Origin: Spirochaetaceae bacterium
GTDB lineage: Bacteria > Spirochaetota > Spirochaetia > DSM-27196 > PXBQ01
Assembly (NCBI GenBank): GCA_007695285.1
Contig: REEC01000133.1
Location: 58,076 to 122,075, forward strand
Length of the DNA stretch: 64,000 nt
Reading direction: 5' to 3'
Part shown: positions 1 through 7,640 of the stretch, in pieces
Layout: each line of letters opens with the position of its first letter
Position numbering within the stretch: the first letter of the stretch is position 1
Notes under the pieces: generated by a model
The model's input: only the letters and a program-made list of their open reading frames with translations
What the model was told of the DNA's origin: nothing
Databases searched by the model: none
Program-made: the position numbers and the translations under genes

Positions 1-1478
1 GGTGTTCGTCGATAAAAATCTTCGATCCTGAGGTACATGTGCCGGAGATCCTCGATCGCGATTTTGAGGCGCTGGTGCGTCCGCACGATCCCGACGTAGT
101 TCCACATCGTGCTCTTGATCGAGAGCCAGTCCTGTGCGATCAACGCAGGATCTTCATTCTCCACGTATCCGGTCGGGATCCAGTCCCTGACCGACGTGAG
201 CATCGGAAACGCGATCGTTACGCCGCGGCTCATCTGATCCACGATGTCGTTTGCAGCCTCGTATCCCCAGAGCAGGCCCTCGAGAAGCGACGTCGACGCG
301 AGCCGGTTCGCACCGTGCAGTCCGGTACACGAGACCTCACCGACCGCGTACAGGCCCGACAAGGTCGTTCTCCCACACCGGTCGACGAGAACACCTCCGC
401 AGAAGTAATGCGCGGCCGGAACGACCGGAACCGGATCCTTCTTGATATCGATACCGGCCGCGAGGCACGTCGCATAGATCGTCGGGAACCTGATCGCCGG
501 ATCCTCGTCGATGTAGTTTGCGACATCGAGCAACACGTGGTCTTCTCCGTTTTCGATCATTTCGTCCCAGATCGCGATCGTCACCTCGTCGCGACCGGCA
601 AGGTCGCGTAGCTCGGGGTTGTACCGCTGCATGAACTGTTCGCCGCGCAGGTTTCGCAGGCGCGCGCCCTCACCGCGCAACGCCTCCGAGAGCAGAAACC
701 GTTTCTCGCCCGGGATATACAATGTCGTCGGATGAAACTGGATGTACTCCATGTTTATCACGTCAACACCCGCGCGTTTCGCCATCACGACACCGTCACC
801 GACGGTTCCTTTCTCGTTTGTCGAGTGCAGGAAAATGTCGGCGAGTCCCCCTGTCGCGAGCACCGTGCGTTGAGCGAGGATCGTGACGACTTCTTTCTTT
901 TCTTCGCAGTAGACGTACGCCCCCGCGCATCGGTCTTCGAGCAGGTACCGCGCCTGCAGATCCGTCGAGTGATGGCGCAGCGTGATCACGTCGATCGCGG
1001 TCGCGCCGGTTATGATCTCGACGTTTTCCATCGAGCGAAGCACCGCCATGAGCGCGAGCTGAATTTCACGGCCGGTATTGTCGGCGGAGTACAGGATCCG
1101 GTTCACCGAGTGCGCGCCCTCGCGCGTCAAATCGAGTTCGCCTTTGTCGCCGTTTCGTGCAAACGCGACTTTCGCGACGTCTATGAGGATCTCACGGACG
1201 ACGCGCGGTCCGTTCGCCGCCAAAAACTCGACTGCCGCTCGGTTGTTGAGTCCACGCCCGGCTCGCATGACGTCATCGACGAGCAACTCCGGCGAGTCAT
1301 CGTGCCCCGTGTACACGATGCCACCTTGAGCCCAGTACGTGTTCGTCGTATTGGGATCCGACCTCTTGCTCAACAGGCAGACCTTGAGTCCGGCCCGCGC
1401 CGCGACGTACGCGCACGTAGCCCCCGCGATTCCACTTCCAATCACAAGGCACTCGGTTTCTTTGTAGTTATCGGCCAC
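1..1478 (-). CDS. nadB: L-aspartate oxidase NadB (3' end cut by window edge)
   Basis: The ORF track lists only antisense shadows here because the gene starts with GTG and runs off the window. Reading the minus strand from GTG at 1478 gives an open frame of 492 codons to base 1. It begins MADNYKETECLVIGSGIAG, an FAD-binding dinucleotide motif, and later shows TNTYWAQGGI, the flavoprotein motif EALRGEGARLRN and GANRLASTSLLEGLLWG, all diagnostic of L-aspartate oxidase. The enzyme oxidises L-aspartate to iminoaspartate for quinolinate synthesis in the cytoplasm. The nadC stop and this start abut (TAAGTG), so the two are one transcript. Family members are about 510-540 residues, so only the last few tens of residues are missing. 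Quinolinate synthase nadA is not in the window and may lie beyond the left edge. Confidence 0.95.
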   Translation of the reverse strand, partial: MADNYKETECLVIGSGIAGATCAYVAARAGLKVCLLSKRSDPNTTNTYWAQGGIVYTGHDDSPELLVDDVMRAGRGLNNRAAVEFLAANGPRVVREILIDVAKVAFARNGDKGELDLTREGAHSVNRILYSADNTGREIQLALMAVLRSMENVEIITGATAIDVITLRHHSTDLQARYLLEDRCAGAYVYCEEKKEVVTILAQRTVLATGGLADIFLHSTNEKGTVGDGVVMAKRAGVDVINMEYIQFHPTTLYIPGEKRFLLSEALRGEGARLRNLRGEQFMQRYNPELRDLAGRDEVTIAIWDEMIENGEDHVLLDVANYIDEDPAIRFPTIYATCLAAGIDIKKDPVPVVPAAHYFCGGVLVDRCGRTTLSGLYAVGEVSCTGLHGANRLASTSLLEGLLWGYEAANDIVDQMSRGVTIAFPMLTSVRDWIPTGYVENEDPALIAQDWLSIKSTMWNYVGIVRTHQRLKIAIEDLRHMYLRIEDFYRRT

Positions 1479-2351
1479 TTATTCGCCCTTTTTCGCCACG
1501 CGTCCGAGAGTCAGCGAGATGTCGAGCGCACTCACCGAGTGCGTGATATCGCCGACCGAAATGAACCCGACTCCGGTCGCCGCGACGCGTGCGACGGTCT
1601 CGAGCGTGATCCCGCCCGACGCTTCGAGCGGCACTCTACCGGCGACAAGATCAACCGCTTCGCGCATACGATCGAGCGGAAAGTTGTCGAGCATAATACG
1701 GTCAACGTCGAGATCGAGCGCGGTTCTTACGTCGTCGAGCGTCCGCGCCTCGACCTCGATCGGTACGCCGGGATACGCGGTGCGTACCTTCGCGACGGCA
1801 TTCACGATTGAACCTTCCCGATCGATGTGGTTGTCCTTGATCAGCGCCATGTCCCAGAGCCCCATTCGATGGTTCACCGCACCGCCGACGAGAACCGCGT
1901 ACTTGTCGAGCAATCGGTGCCCCGGGGCGGTCTTCCTCGTGTCGAGTATCCGCGCGCGGGTTCCTGACACTGCCGTGACATACTCCGCGGTTTTTGTCGC
2001 GATCCCGGACATGCGCTGGAGGAAGTTGAGCGCGACACGCTCGCCGCGCAGAACCGAGCAGACGGGACCGTCGACGTGCCCGATCACGTTTCCGGCGACG
2101 ACACGGTCGCCGTCCCGGCGCACGAAGTCGCATTTGACCGTCGGGTCGAGACGCGAAAAAACCCTGACCGCAACGTCGCAACCCGCAAGAACGCCCGGTG
2201 CTTTCGCGGTAAACGTCGCGCGCATCGAGTCGTCGCGCGTAAAAATCGAGTTCGACGTGACGTCGACGCCGTCCTCGTCGAGTGCGAGTTGGATGATCCG
2301 CTTCACCAGCTCATCGGTGTCCGGGGCTCGGATCGGTTCATGTAAGCTCAT
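1479..2351 (-). CDS. nadC: Nicotinate-nucleotide pyrophosphorylase (carboxylating), quinolinate phosphoribosyltransferase
   Basis: This 290-residue protein has the usual length for the family and carries its landmarks: LNFLQRMSGIAT near residue 111, DTRKTAPGHR near 137, KDNHI near 171 and the C-terminal LEASGGITLETV barrel segment. It converts quinolinate and PRPP to nicotinate mononucleotide, CO2 and PPi, the step after NadB and NadA in de novo NAD synthesis. It is first in the operon with nadB. No SD sequence precedes the ATG. A promoter-like pair lies so close upstream that transcription would begin at or next to the start codon, and a 15-bp dyad covers the same spot. Confidence 0.97.
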   Translation of the reverse strand: MSLHEPIRAPDTDELVKRIIQLALDEDGVDVTSNSIFTRDDSMRATFTAKAPGVLAGCDVAVRVFSRLDPTVKCDFVRRDGDRVVAGNVIGHVDGPVCSVLRGERVALNFLQRMSGIATKTAEYVTAVSGTRARILDTRKTAPGHRLLDKYAVLVGGAVNHRMGLWDMALIKDNHIDREGSIVNAVAKVRTAYPGVPIEVEARTLDDVRTALDLDVDRIMLDNFPLDRMREAVDLVAGRVPLEASGGITLETVARVAATGVGFISVGDITHSVSALDISLTLGRVAKKGE

Positions 2352-2361
2352 ACGGTATGAG
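2347..2361. promoter_or_regulatory. Inverted repeat over the nadC start (candidate operator)
   Basis: The plus strand reads CTCATACGGTATGAG, a perfect 7-bp inverted repeat around one central base. It covers the nadC start codon and abuts the proposed -10 box. A repressor bound here would block transcription initiation. The cognate protein is unknown, and a regulator of NAD synthesis (NiaR or NrtR type) is only a guess. Confidence 0.4.
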
Positions 2362-2388
2362 TATGTCCACGGGAGGCTCGGCGGTCAA
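2360..2388 (-). promoter_or_regulatory. Probable sigma-70-type promoter of nadC-nadB
   Basis: On the minus strand TTGACC (-35) is followed after 17 bp by CATACT (-10). Only 8 bases separate the -10 box from the ATG, which predicts an mRNA with almost no leader. Confidence 0.45.
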
Positions 2389-2431
2389 GAACTCCCTATG
2401 GCGCGCTGCCGTTTCGCGGCTGTCCGGTCGG

Positions 2432-3586
2432 TTACCGTGCCCAGTCCAGCCCGGACTCGGCAAAACTCTGATCGGCGGCGTGCGCGCGCGCGATCCCGTC
2501 CTCTATTCCGCGAACGACCGTGTCGTACCCATCGCCGTCAAGGAAGTCCGGCGCGATTTCACGAACGGGTGCGACGCGAAACAGCTCCTCGATACAGAAC
2601 GTATGCGCGTGCGCGGCGGTGATTGGGCAGCTCGGCGCCCGGCCGTCGATGATCGCACGGATCGCATCGGTGTACGACAAGGTGTGCGCGTTCTCGGTCC
2701 CGTTAGAAAACTCGTCGATCACGGTACCACCACGGCGGACCGTCGTCATGCCCCAGCCCGCGTCGCTCCGATACACCCAGTCGTACACGGCCTCTTCACA
2801 CTCGACGGTCAGAGCGGGTTCGGTCGGTATCCGTGCCGCGTGCGTCGCCCAGAACTCAAGCTCCGCACCGGCATCGGTCGTGACGCGTATGAACTGCGTG
2901 TCGGCAGATCCGATCGGCTTCGCGCGGAAGTTCTCCCCCGCGACTCTCCCGGGTACGCCCGGCCCCGCAACACCCGCGATGAACAACATGTTCATGACGA
3001 AGTGAGCGAGCGCATTTTGGAGAGGAGAGTCGTACACGACGCGACCGTTACACTCAAGCGCGCCGGCCCACTCATTTCTCCGGTAGTACGCCTCTCCTCT
3101 CGGCCAGACGCCGAACCCCTTCGCGCGCACGAGCGCGCCGTACTTGCCGGACCTTACGTCCGAGGCGATCCGTTGAATGCTCTCGGAGGCGATGTTCTGG
3201 AACCCGATCGAGAGAAAACCGGGGGACCCCTCAGCGGCAGCGATCATCCGGTCGACCTCAGCAAGAGACCCGGCGGCGGGTTTCTCGCACAGAACGTTGA
3301 AGCCGGCCGCGAGCGCGGCGACCGATATTTCCTCGTGAAACGGGATTCCGACCGGAACGCCGATCAACTCGAGTTTGTCTTTTTCCGCGGCGAACATTTC
3401 CTGATACGTGCGGTATACGCGAACCCCCGAGGTGCGTAGCTCCGCCTCGATCTGCTCTTCGCCGAGCCCCGGCGCGTACGGCACGCGGATCACAACGGCG
3501 ACAAGATGCGCATCGCACTCCGCGATGTAGCGACGGTGCGCCGCCGCGTACCCGCTCACGCCGATCAACCCAACTCGAATACTCAT
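2432..3586 (-). CDS. Gfo/Idh/MocA-family NAD(P)-dependent oxidoreductase
   Basis: This is a 384-residue protein. The N-terminal Rossmann fold starts VGLIGVSGYAAAH (a GxxGxxxxxH variant), and CEKPAAGSLAEVDRM near residue 115 is the hallmark EKP motif that places the catalytic lysine. The C-terminal part (about 130-330) fits the alpha/beta GFO_IDH_MocA_C domain. Members oxidise or reduce sugars, inositols or related polyols. Nothing in the sequence fixes the substrate. Its neighbours, NAD synthesis and a ParA-like ATPase, give no pathway clue. It ends 80 bp upstream of nadC and starts 3 bp beyond the end of the ParA-like gene, so it could be cotranscribed with that gene. Confidence 0.85.
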   Translation of the reverse strand: MSIRVGLIGVSGYAAAHRRYIAECDAHLVAVVIRVPYAPGLGEEQIEAELRTSGVRVYRTYQEMFAAEKDKLELIGVPVGIPFHEEISVAALAAGFNVLCEKPAAGSLAEVDRMIAAAEGSPGFLSIGFQNIASESIQRIASDVRSGKYGALVRAKGFGVWPRGEAYYRRNEWAGALECNGRVVYDSPLQNALAHFVMNMLFIAGVAGPGVPGRVAGENFRAKPIGSADTQFIRVTTDAGAELEFWATHAARIPTEPALTVECEEAVYDWVYRSDAGWGMTTVRRGGTVIDEFSNGTENAHTLSYTDAIRAIIDGRAPSCPITAAHAHTFCIEELFRVAPVREIAPDFLDGDGYDTVVRGIEDGIARAHAADQSFAESGLDWAR

Positions 3587-5229
3587 TTCTGCCTCACTAT
3601 TCGTGATAGACGGTCCGCACCGTCGCGCATCGCTGCCGACGCCGCGTTGAATGCAAACCCGACAAAAATGCCGAGTCCGCTGTTGACGGTGTCGTGAAGA
3701 AAGTTCGTCAGTAACTTCAGATACGCGTTCGCGTTCGTCTTTTTTTCCGCGTTCCGGAGGATGAGCGCGTTCAACCCGAACGTTTTGACGATTCTGCTCA
3801 ACTGGGTACGTACGACCGGAAATAATGCACGCACCATCGCGAAGTACCGTTGATGATACCGCTCGTCCCGTTCGACGAGCAGCCGGATCTGAGTCCGGGT
3901 GTCGCGCCTCGTACCGTTACGGGTCTTTCGGGTCGGGATGAAATCGGTCACGAGTGACGTGACGGCTTTTGACGACCCGAGTTTGAACAGCGCGTAGTAG
4001 AACATAAGAAGCCCGGCGAGATTCCGGTTCTCGGGCGTGGCGAGGTTCGGCGTCGCGGCGACGCGTCGCATCACACGTATCAACGCCGCGTCGAGATTCC
4101 GCGACGAGAACACGCTGCCTGCAGCAGAGAACATCCGTGACGTGTTCGCGCTTTTTTCGATGCTTTCCGTCAAAACGCGGTGCGCGACGGTCAAATCTCG
4201 GACGAACGGATCGACGTGAACCGCGTCGAGGTACGCGGTGATATCCGTACGTCCCGAGAGCGAGACGCGGACGGGTTTGCCCGACGCCGAACGCACGACG
4301 TCACCGATAAACGTCTCTATGCGCGCAACGTACTCCGCACTCGGCGCGACGTCCCTGTTCCTTCTGACGTAGAAACGGATCAGTTGCCGCAGGCGTTCGG
4401 ACACCGTCGGCGCGAACGCGATGTTCGCGAGCCGACGTTCGAGCAGAAGCTCGACGATTTCGCGCATCCGTGCTTGTACGTTCACCGTGTACGATACAGT
4501 CTGTTGCAAGAGGTCCAGCGCAGCGTCGTGAGGGATGAACGCGAGGTCGACGACTCGCGCACGTTCGGTCGCTGAGATCTTCAGGTCGTCGGAGACGTGG
4601 CGATTGTAGTTTCCGACGACGTCGCGCGTATCAAATCCGTGTTCGCCTGCCGGGACGTACTTATTGTGCCACAAGAATACCCTGAGCGTAGGGACGATCT
4701 CGAATGCGGCTTTGATGTACCCGCCCGACGACACGTGTGCGGTCGGCTCGGGATTCGTCACGACAAGAAGCGATGCAACCGAAGGAAGAAACGAAAGGTT
4801 CTCCTCGGCACCGATGCCGGCCGGAAGGTCGAGCAGGATTATGTCGTACCGATCGTCGATCTCGCGCGCAAACCTTCCGTACAGGCGTTCTCGCATCGCG
4901 TGCGACGCGCTCCCGTTTGTCTTCGCGTGAGGGAAAACGAGTTCAAGGTTCTTGAACACCGTTAAGACGTGATCCGAGAGTTGATCGTCGTCACGATCGA
5001 ACGTGGCTCGTACGCGACCGAGTTCGTTCTCGGAGATGTCGAGGATCACCGCGGTGTTCGACAACGGGTCTAGATCGATCAGCGCGACGCTCAGACCCGA
5101 ACGTGCGTACTGAATCGCGAGATTCACTGCTGTTGTCGACTTTCCGACGCCACCTTTGCCCGAACCGATCGCGACGGATTTTCGGCGGACGGACGTGGTA
5201 GCGACGGACGGTGCTTGAAGTTCGGACAT
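3583..5229 (-). CDS. MinD/ParA-like P-loop ATPase with long unknown C-terminal half
   Basis: The track ORF begins at 5391, but the first 54 residues are arginine/cysteine-rich and unlike a protein start. A TATAAT box lies 7 bp upstream of ATG 5229, so I start there (548 residues); ATG 5238 is the alternative. Residues about 15-270 form a deviant-Walker ATPase: GSGKGGVGKSTTAVNL, then ALIDLDPLSN, then DIILLDLPAGIG, as in MinD/FlhG/ParA proteins. Residues about 270-548 match no family I recognise. They are basic, contain ATPENRNLAGLLMFYYALFKLGSSKAV, and end with a hydrophobic patch (GLGIFVGFAFNAA) that could touch membrane. No ParB or FlhF partner is nearby. A role in positioning or partitioning is inference. 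Confidence 0.8.
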   Translation of the reverse strand: MSELQAPSVATTSVRRKSVAIGSGKGGVGKSTTAVNLAIQYARSGLSVALIDLDPLSNTAVILDISENELGRVRATFDRDDDQLSDHVLTVFKNLELVFPHAKTNGSASHAMRERLYGRFAREIDDRYDIILLDLPAGIGAEENLSFLPSVASLLVVTNPEPTAHVSSGGYIKAAFEIVPTLRVFLWHNKYVPAGEHGFDTRDVVGNYNRHVSDDLKISATERARVVDLAFIPHDAALDLLQQTVSYTVNVQARMREIVELLLERRLANIAFAPTVSERLRQLIRFYVRRNRDVAPSAEYVARIETFIGDVVRSASGKPVRVSLSGRTDITAYLDAVHVDPFVRDLTVAHRVLTESIEKSANTSRMFSAAGSVFSSRNLDAALIRVMRRVAATPNLATPENRNLAGLLMFYYALFKLGSSKAVTSLVTDFIPTRKTRNGTRRDTRTQIRLLVERDERYHQRYFAMVRALFPVVRTQLSRIVKTFGLNALILRNAEKKTNANAYLKLLTNFLHDTVNSGLGIFVGFAFNAASAAMRDGADRLSRIVRQK

Positions 5230-5236
5230 CGGGGCC

Positions 5237-5265
5237 ATTATATCGAACCGCATCCTGCCCGAAAA
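5237..5265 (-). promoter_or_regulatory. Candidate promoter of the ParA-like gene
   Basis: A perfect TATAAT (minus strand, 5242 to 5237) lies 7 bp before ATG 5229, with a weak TTTTCG 17 bp upstream as -35. The geometry predicts a leaderless transcript. Confidence 0.35.
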
Positions 5266-5313
5266 GCTGTAATCTCGATCCAGTTTTCTGCACGATATCA
5301 CGCGGTGTCGCGC

Positions 5314-5342
5314 TTGACACCCGCGGTTCAAGAGATTACAGT
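5314..5342 (+). promoter_or_regulatory. Promoter of the leu leader/leuA
   Basis: TTGACA (5314-5319, perfect -35), 17-bp spacer, TACAGT (5337-5342). It sits just ahead of the leader peptide, so the mRNA would begin near 5349. The same TTGACA/TACAGT pair recurs upstream of bpt in this window. Confidence 0.7.
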
Positions 5343-5360
5343 ATTTTCGGAATGCGTTGC

Positions 5361-5456
5361 ATGAACGATTTTTTACGCGCGACGGTGACACTCCTCCTCG
5401 GTCTACTCCTTAGCAACTTCGCAGGGGGTGCGTCGGAAGAGCCGAGCGCAATGTGA
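5361..5456 (+). CDS. leuL: leuA leader peptide (attenuation peptide)
   Basis: This short frame has 31 codons and reads MNDFLRATVTLLLGLLLSNF before a stop at 5454. Seven of 31 residues are leucine, six of them in a 7-residue run encoded CTC CTC CTC GGT CTA CTC CTT, with TTA earlier. It lies between a strong promoter and an intrinsic terminator that precedes leuA, the arrangement of classical leucine attenuators: scarce Leu-tRNA stalls the ribosome on the run and favours read-through into leuA. The track ORF starting at 5211 begins upstream of the promoter and is not the real unit. An in-frame ATG at 5352 would add three residues. No clear SD is visible. Function is inferred from layout. Confidence 0.7.
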   Translation: MNDFLRATVTLLLGLLLSNFAGGASEEPSAM

Positions 5457-5474
5457 ACCGACCCGAACGGTTCG

Positions 5475-5517
5475 AAAGCCCGCTGCAGAGGATCCCTCTC
5501 CAGCGGGCTTTTTTTTT
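5475..5517 (+). terminator. Intrinsic terminator/attenuator in front of leuA
   Basis: An 11-bp stem AAAGCCCGCTG/CAGCGGGCTTT encloses a second stem AGAGG/CCTCT with an ATC loop, and runs into a T tract (5509-5517). It lies after the leader-peptide stop and before leuA. The stretch GTCGG inside the leader can pair with CCGAC at its end and may form part of the alternative fold. Confidence 0.8.
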
Positions 5518-5536
5518 CGGGAAAATGGAGGAACGT

Positions 5537-7243
5537 ATGGCTAAGTACAAACCGTTTCCAACGGTCAACCTTCCGGATCGCACGTGGCCGGACAAAACGA
5601 TCGATCACGCACCGATGTGGTGCAGCGTCGATCTTCGAGACGGCAATCAGGCGCTCGCGGTCCCGATGAGCATCGCCGCGAAGGTCGATATGTTCAAACT
5701 ACTCGTCGAGATCGGGTTCAAAGAAATCGAGGTCGGATTTCCGGCTGCGTCGGAGATCGAATTCGGTTTCATCCGCAAACTCGTCGAAGAGAATCTGATC
5801 CCCGACGACGTGTATATCCAGGTCCTCACGCAGGCGCGCGATCCTCTGATCGAGAAGACGTTTGAGAGCATCAAGGGCGCAAAGAACGTCATCATGCATC
5901 TCTACAACTCGACGTCGACGCTGCAGCGACGCGTCACTTTCAACCTTGGACGCGAAGAGATCAAAGCGATCGCGGTGAACGGAGCAAAAACGTGCCGGCG
6001 GCTCGCGGACGATATCGCGCGCGACTTCCCCGAGACGCACCTCCGGTTTGAGTACTCCCCCGAGAGCTTCTCCGACACCGAGCCGGAGTACGCGGTCGAA
6101 GTGTGCGCCGCGGTGATGGACGCGTGGCAGCCGAGTTCGAACGACCCGATGATTCTGAATCTGCCGGCGACCGTCGAGTGGACGACTCCGAACGTGTACG
6201 CCGACCAGATCGAGTTCTTCTGCCGAAAAATCCCGAATCGTTCCTCCGCGATTATCTCGGTCCATACGCACAACGACCGGGGTACCGGCGCCGCCGCGAC
6301 CGAACTCGGGCTTCTCGCGGGGGCAGATCGCGTCGAAGGCACCCTGTTCGGCAACGGCGAGCGCACCGGGAACCTCGATCTCGTCACTGTTGCTTTGAAT
6401 CTCTTCAGTCACGGGATCGAACCGAACTTGAACCTCTCGAACGTACCGGAGATTCGCGACGCGTACGAGCGACTCACGGGCATGACCGTGCACGAGAGGC
6501 ATCCGTACGCGGGCGACCTCGTCTTCACGGCGTTCTCCGGATCGCACCAGGACGCTATCAAAAAAGGCATGGATCTCAGGCGGACCGAGAAACCCGACTC
6601 TGAAATTCCGTGGGCGGTGCCTTACTTGCTGATCGATCCTCAGGACATCGGCCGTACGTACGAAGCGATCATCCGGATCAACAGCCAGAGCGGCAAGGGC
6701 GGAGTCGCTTATGTGCTGTCGCGTGAGTTCGGAATCGATCTCCCAAAACCGATGCATCCCGAGTTTGGCACAATCGTCAACGCGGTCGCGGATAAGAGAG
6801 GACGGGAGCTCGATAAGGACGAGATCATGCAGATCTTCGCGGAGACGTATACGCACTCTACGAAGCCGCTTTCGATCACCGAGATCACGACCGAAGCACA
6901 CGAAGATGGGAAGCACCGTATCGAGTGCCGCGCGCATATCTCGTACGAAGACGAAACGATGGACATTCGCGGCGAAGGGAACGGGCCGATTGATGCTCTC
7001 GTTCACGCGATGCTCGGTGCCGGACTCGCGCCCTTCACGGTGACAGACTTCAAGGAGCAGGCGGTCGGAACGGGCTCCGAGACCGAGGCGATCGCGTATC
7101 TTCAGATTCGAACCGACGACGGCCGCACTGTATGGGGCGCCGGGCGAAACACCGACATCACGCTTGCGGGGCTCAAAGGCGTCGTGAGCGCGTACAATCG
7201 GGCGTTCGCGCACGTGGAAGAAAAAAGCGCTTCCCGAGCGTAG
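5537..7243 (+). CDS. leuA: 2-isopropylmalate synthase (LeuA type 2)
   Basis: The track start at 5453 would translate the terminator. ATG 5537 has a perfect GGAGG five bases upstream and gives 568 residues. The protein condenses acetyl-CoA with 2-oxoisovalerate, the committed step of leucine synthesis. Landmarks are SVDLRDGNQALAVPMS near residue 30 (catalytic/metal-binding start of the HMGL-like barrel), HTHNDRGTGAA near 245 and GNGERTGN just after. The C-terminal LeuA regulatory domain occupies about 430-568. Length and N-terminus (KPFPTVNLPDRTWP) match the actinobacterial-type LeuA2 form, which is feedback-inhibited by leucine. Expression is probably set by the upstream attenuator. leuBCD and ilv genes are not in the window. 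The gene converges on the thioredoxin-like gene with a 22-bp gap. Confidence 0.97.
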   Translation: MAKYKPFPTVNLPDRTWPDKTIDHAPMWCSVDLRDGNQALAVPMSIAAKVDMFKLLVEIGFKEIEVGFPAASEIEFGFIRKLVEENLIPDDVYIQVLTQARDPLIEKTFESIKGAKNVIMHLYNSTSTLQRRVTFNLGREEIKAIAVNGAKTCRRLADDIARDFPETHLRFEYSPESFSDTEPEYAVEVCAAVMDAWQPSSNDPMILNLPATVEWTTPNVYADQIEFFCRKIPNRSSAIISVHTHNDRGTGAAATELGLLAGADRVEGTLFGNGERTGNLDLVTVALNLFSHGIEPNLNLSNVPEIRDAYERLTGMTVHERHPYAGDLVFTAFSGSHQDAIKKGMDLRRTEKPDSEIPWAVPYLLIDPQDIGRTYEAIIRINSQSGKGGVAYVLSREFGIDLPKPMHPEFGTIVNAVADKRGRELDKDEIMQIFAETYTHSTKPLSITEITTEAHEDGKHRIECRAHISYEDETMDIRGEGNGPIDALVHAMLGAGLAPFTVTDFKEQAVGTGSETEAIAYLQIRTDDGRTVWGAGRNTDITLAGLKGVVSAYNRAFAHVEEKSASRA

Positions 7244-7265
7244 CGCGCGGTCGGATCGGTCGCGG

Positions 7266-7640
7266 TTACTCCGAGATTCCGAACCTCTCGAGGAAAGCCG
7301 CGGCCGACACTCCGTTCGAGTCACCGATAAACTCACCGTTTTTGTAGTAGCGAATGTACGGGATGTTTCGGTTTCCGAGAGTAGTCTCTTTGAACGCCAT
7401 GAATTCTTTCCGGTACGGGACCGTGTTGTAGATGATCCGATACACGACGACATCGTTTCCGGAAGGTTTCCCTTTCTTCTCCCACGATTCGGTCCAGACC
7501 TTCATGCGAATCCAGTCCGGACACCAGTCTTGCGTCATGACGACCGCGACGTTCTCGGCCTCGGCGGCGACCTCACGGAACTCACCACACTCGATCGCTC
7601 TTCGTGCCTGCTCTTCGGTCAATTCTTTGTTGTACAGCAT
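7266..7640 (-). CDS. Thioredoxin-like protein with single-cysteine WCPDW motif
   Basis: This 124-residue cytoplasmic protein has thioredoxin-fold signs: a VAVVMTQDWCPDW segment at the usual active-site position and NIPYIRYYKNGEFIGDSNG, which supplies the cis-proline loop and the following strand. The active site is CPDW, so the resolving cysteine of a CxxC is missing. A dithiol oxidoreductase reaction is therefore unlikely, and a monothiol or non-catalytic role fits better. The ATG directly follows the stop of the phosphatase gene (TAAATG), with its SD GGGAGGA inside that gene, so the two are translationally linked. Confidence 0.7.
   Translation of the reverse strand: MLYNKELTEEQARRAIECGEFREVAAEAENVAVVMTQDWCPDWIRMKVWTESWEKKGKPSGNDVVVYRIIYNTVPYRKEFMAFKETTLGNRNIPYIRYYKNGEFIGDSNGVSAAAFLERFGISE

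Noticed and set aside
39-1811. Plus-strand ORFs 39..611 and 732..1811
   Set aside because: They are antisense shadows of nadB/nadC; the minus frame from GTG 1478 gives an unmistakable L-aspartate oxidase.
5453-5536. N-terminal 28 residues of the track leuA ORF
   Set aside because: They would be translated from the terminator hairpin; a perfect GGAGG serves ATG 5537.
5699-7453. 584-aa minus-strand ORF opposite leuA
   Set aside because: Arginine-rich composition and complete overlap with leuA mark it as a shadow frame of GC-rich DNA.
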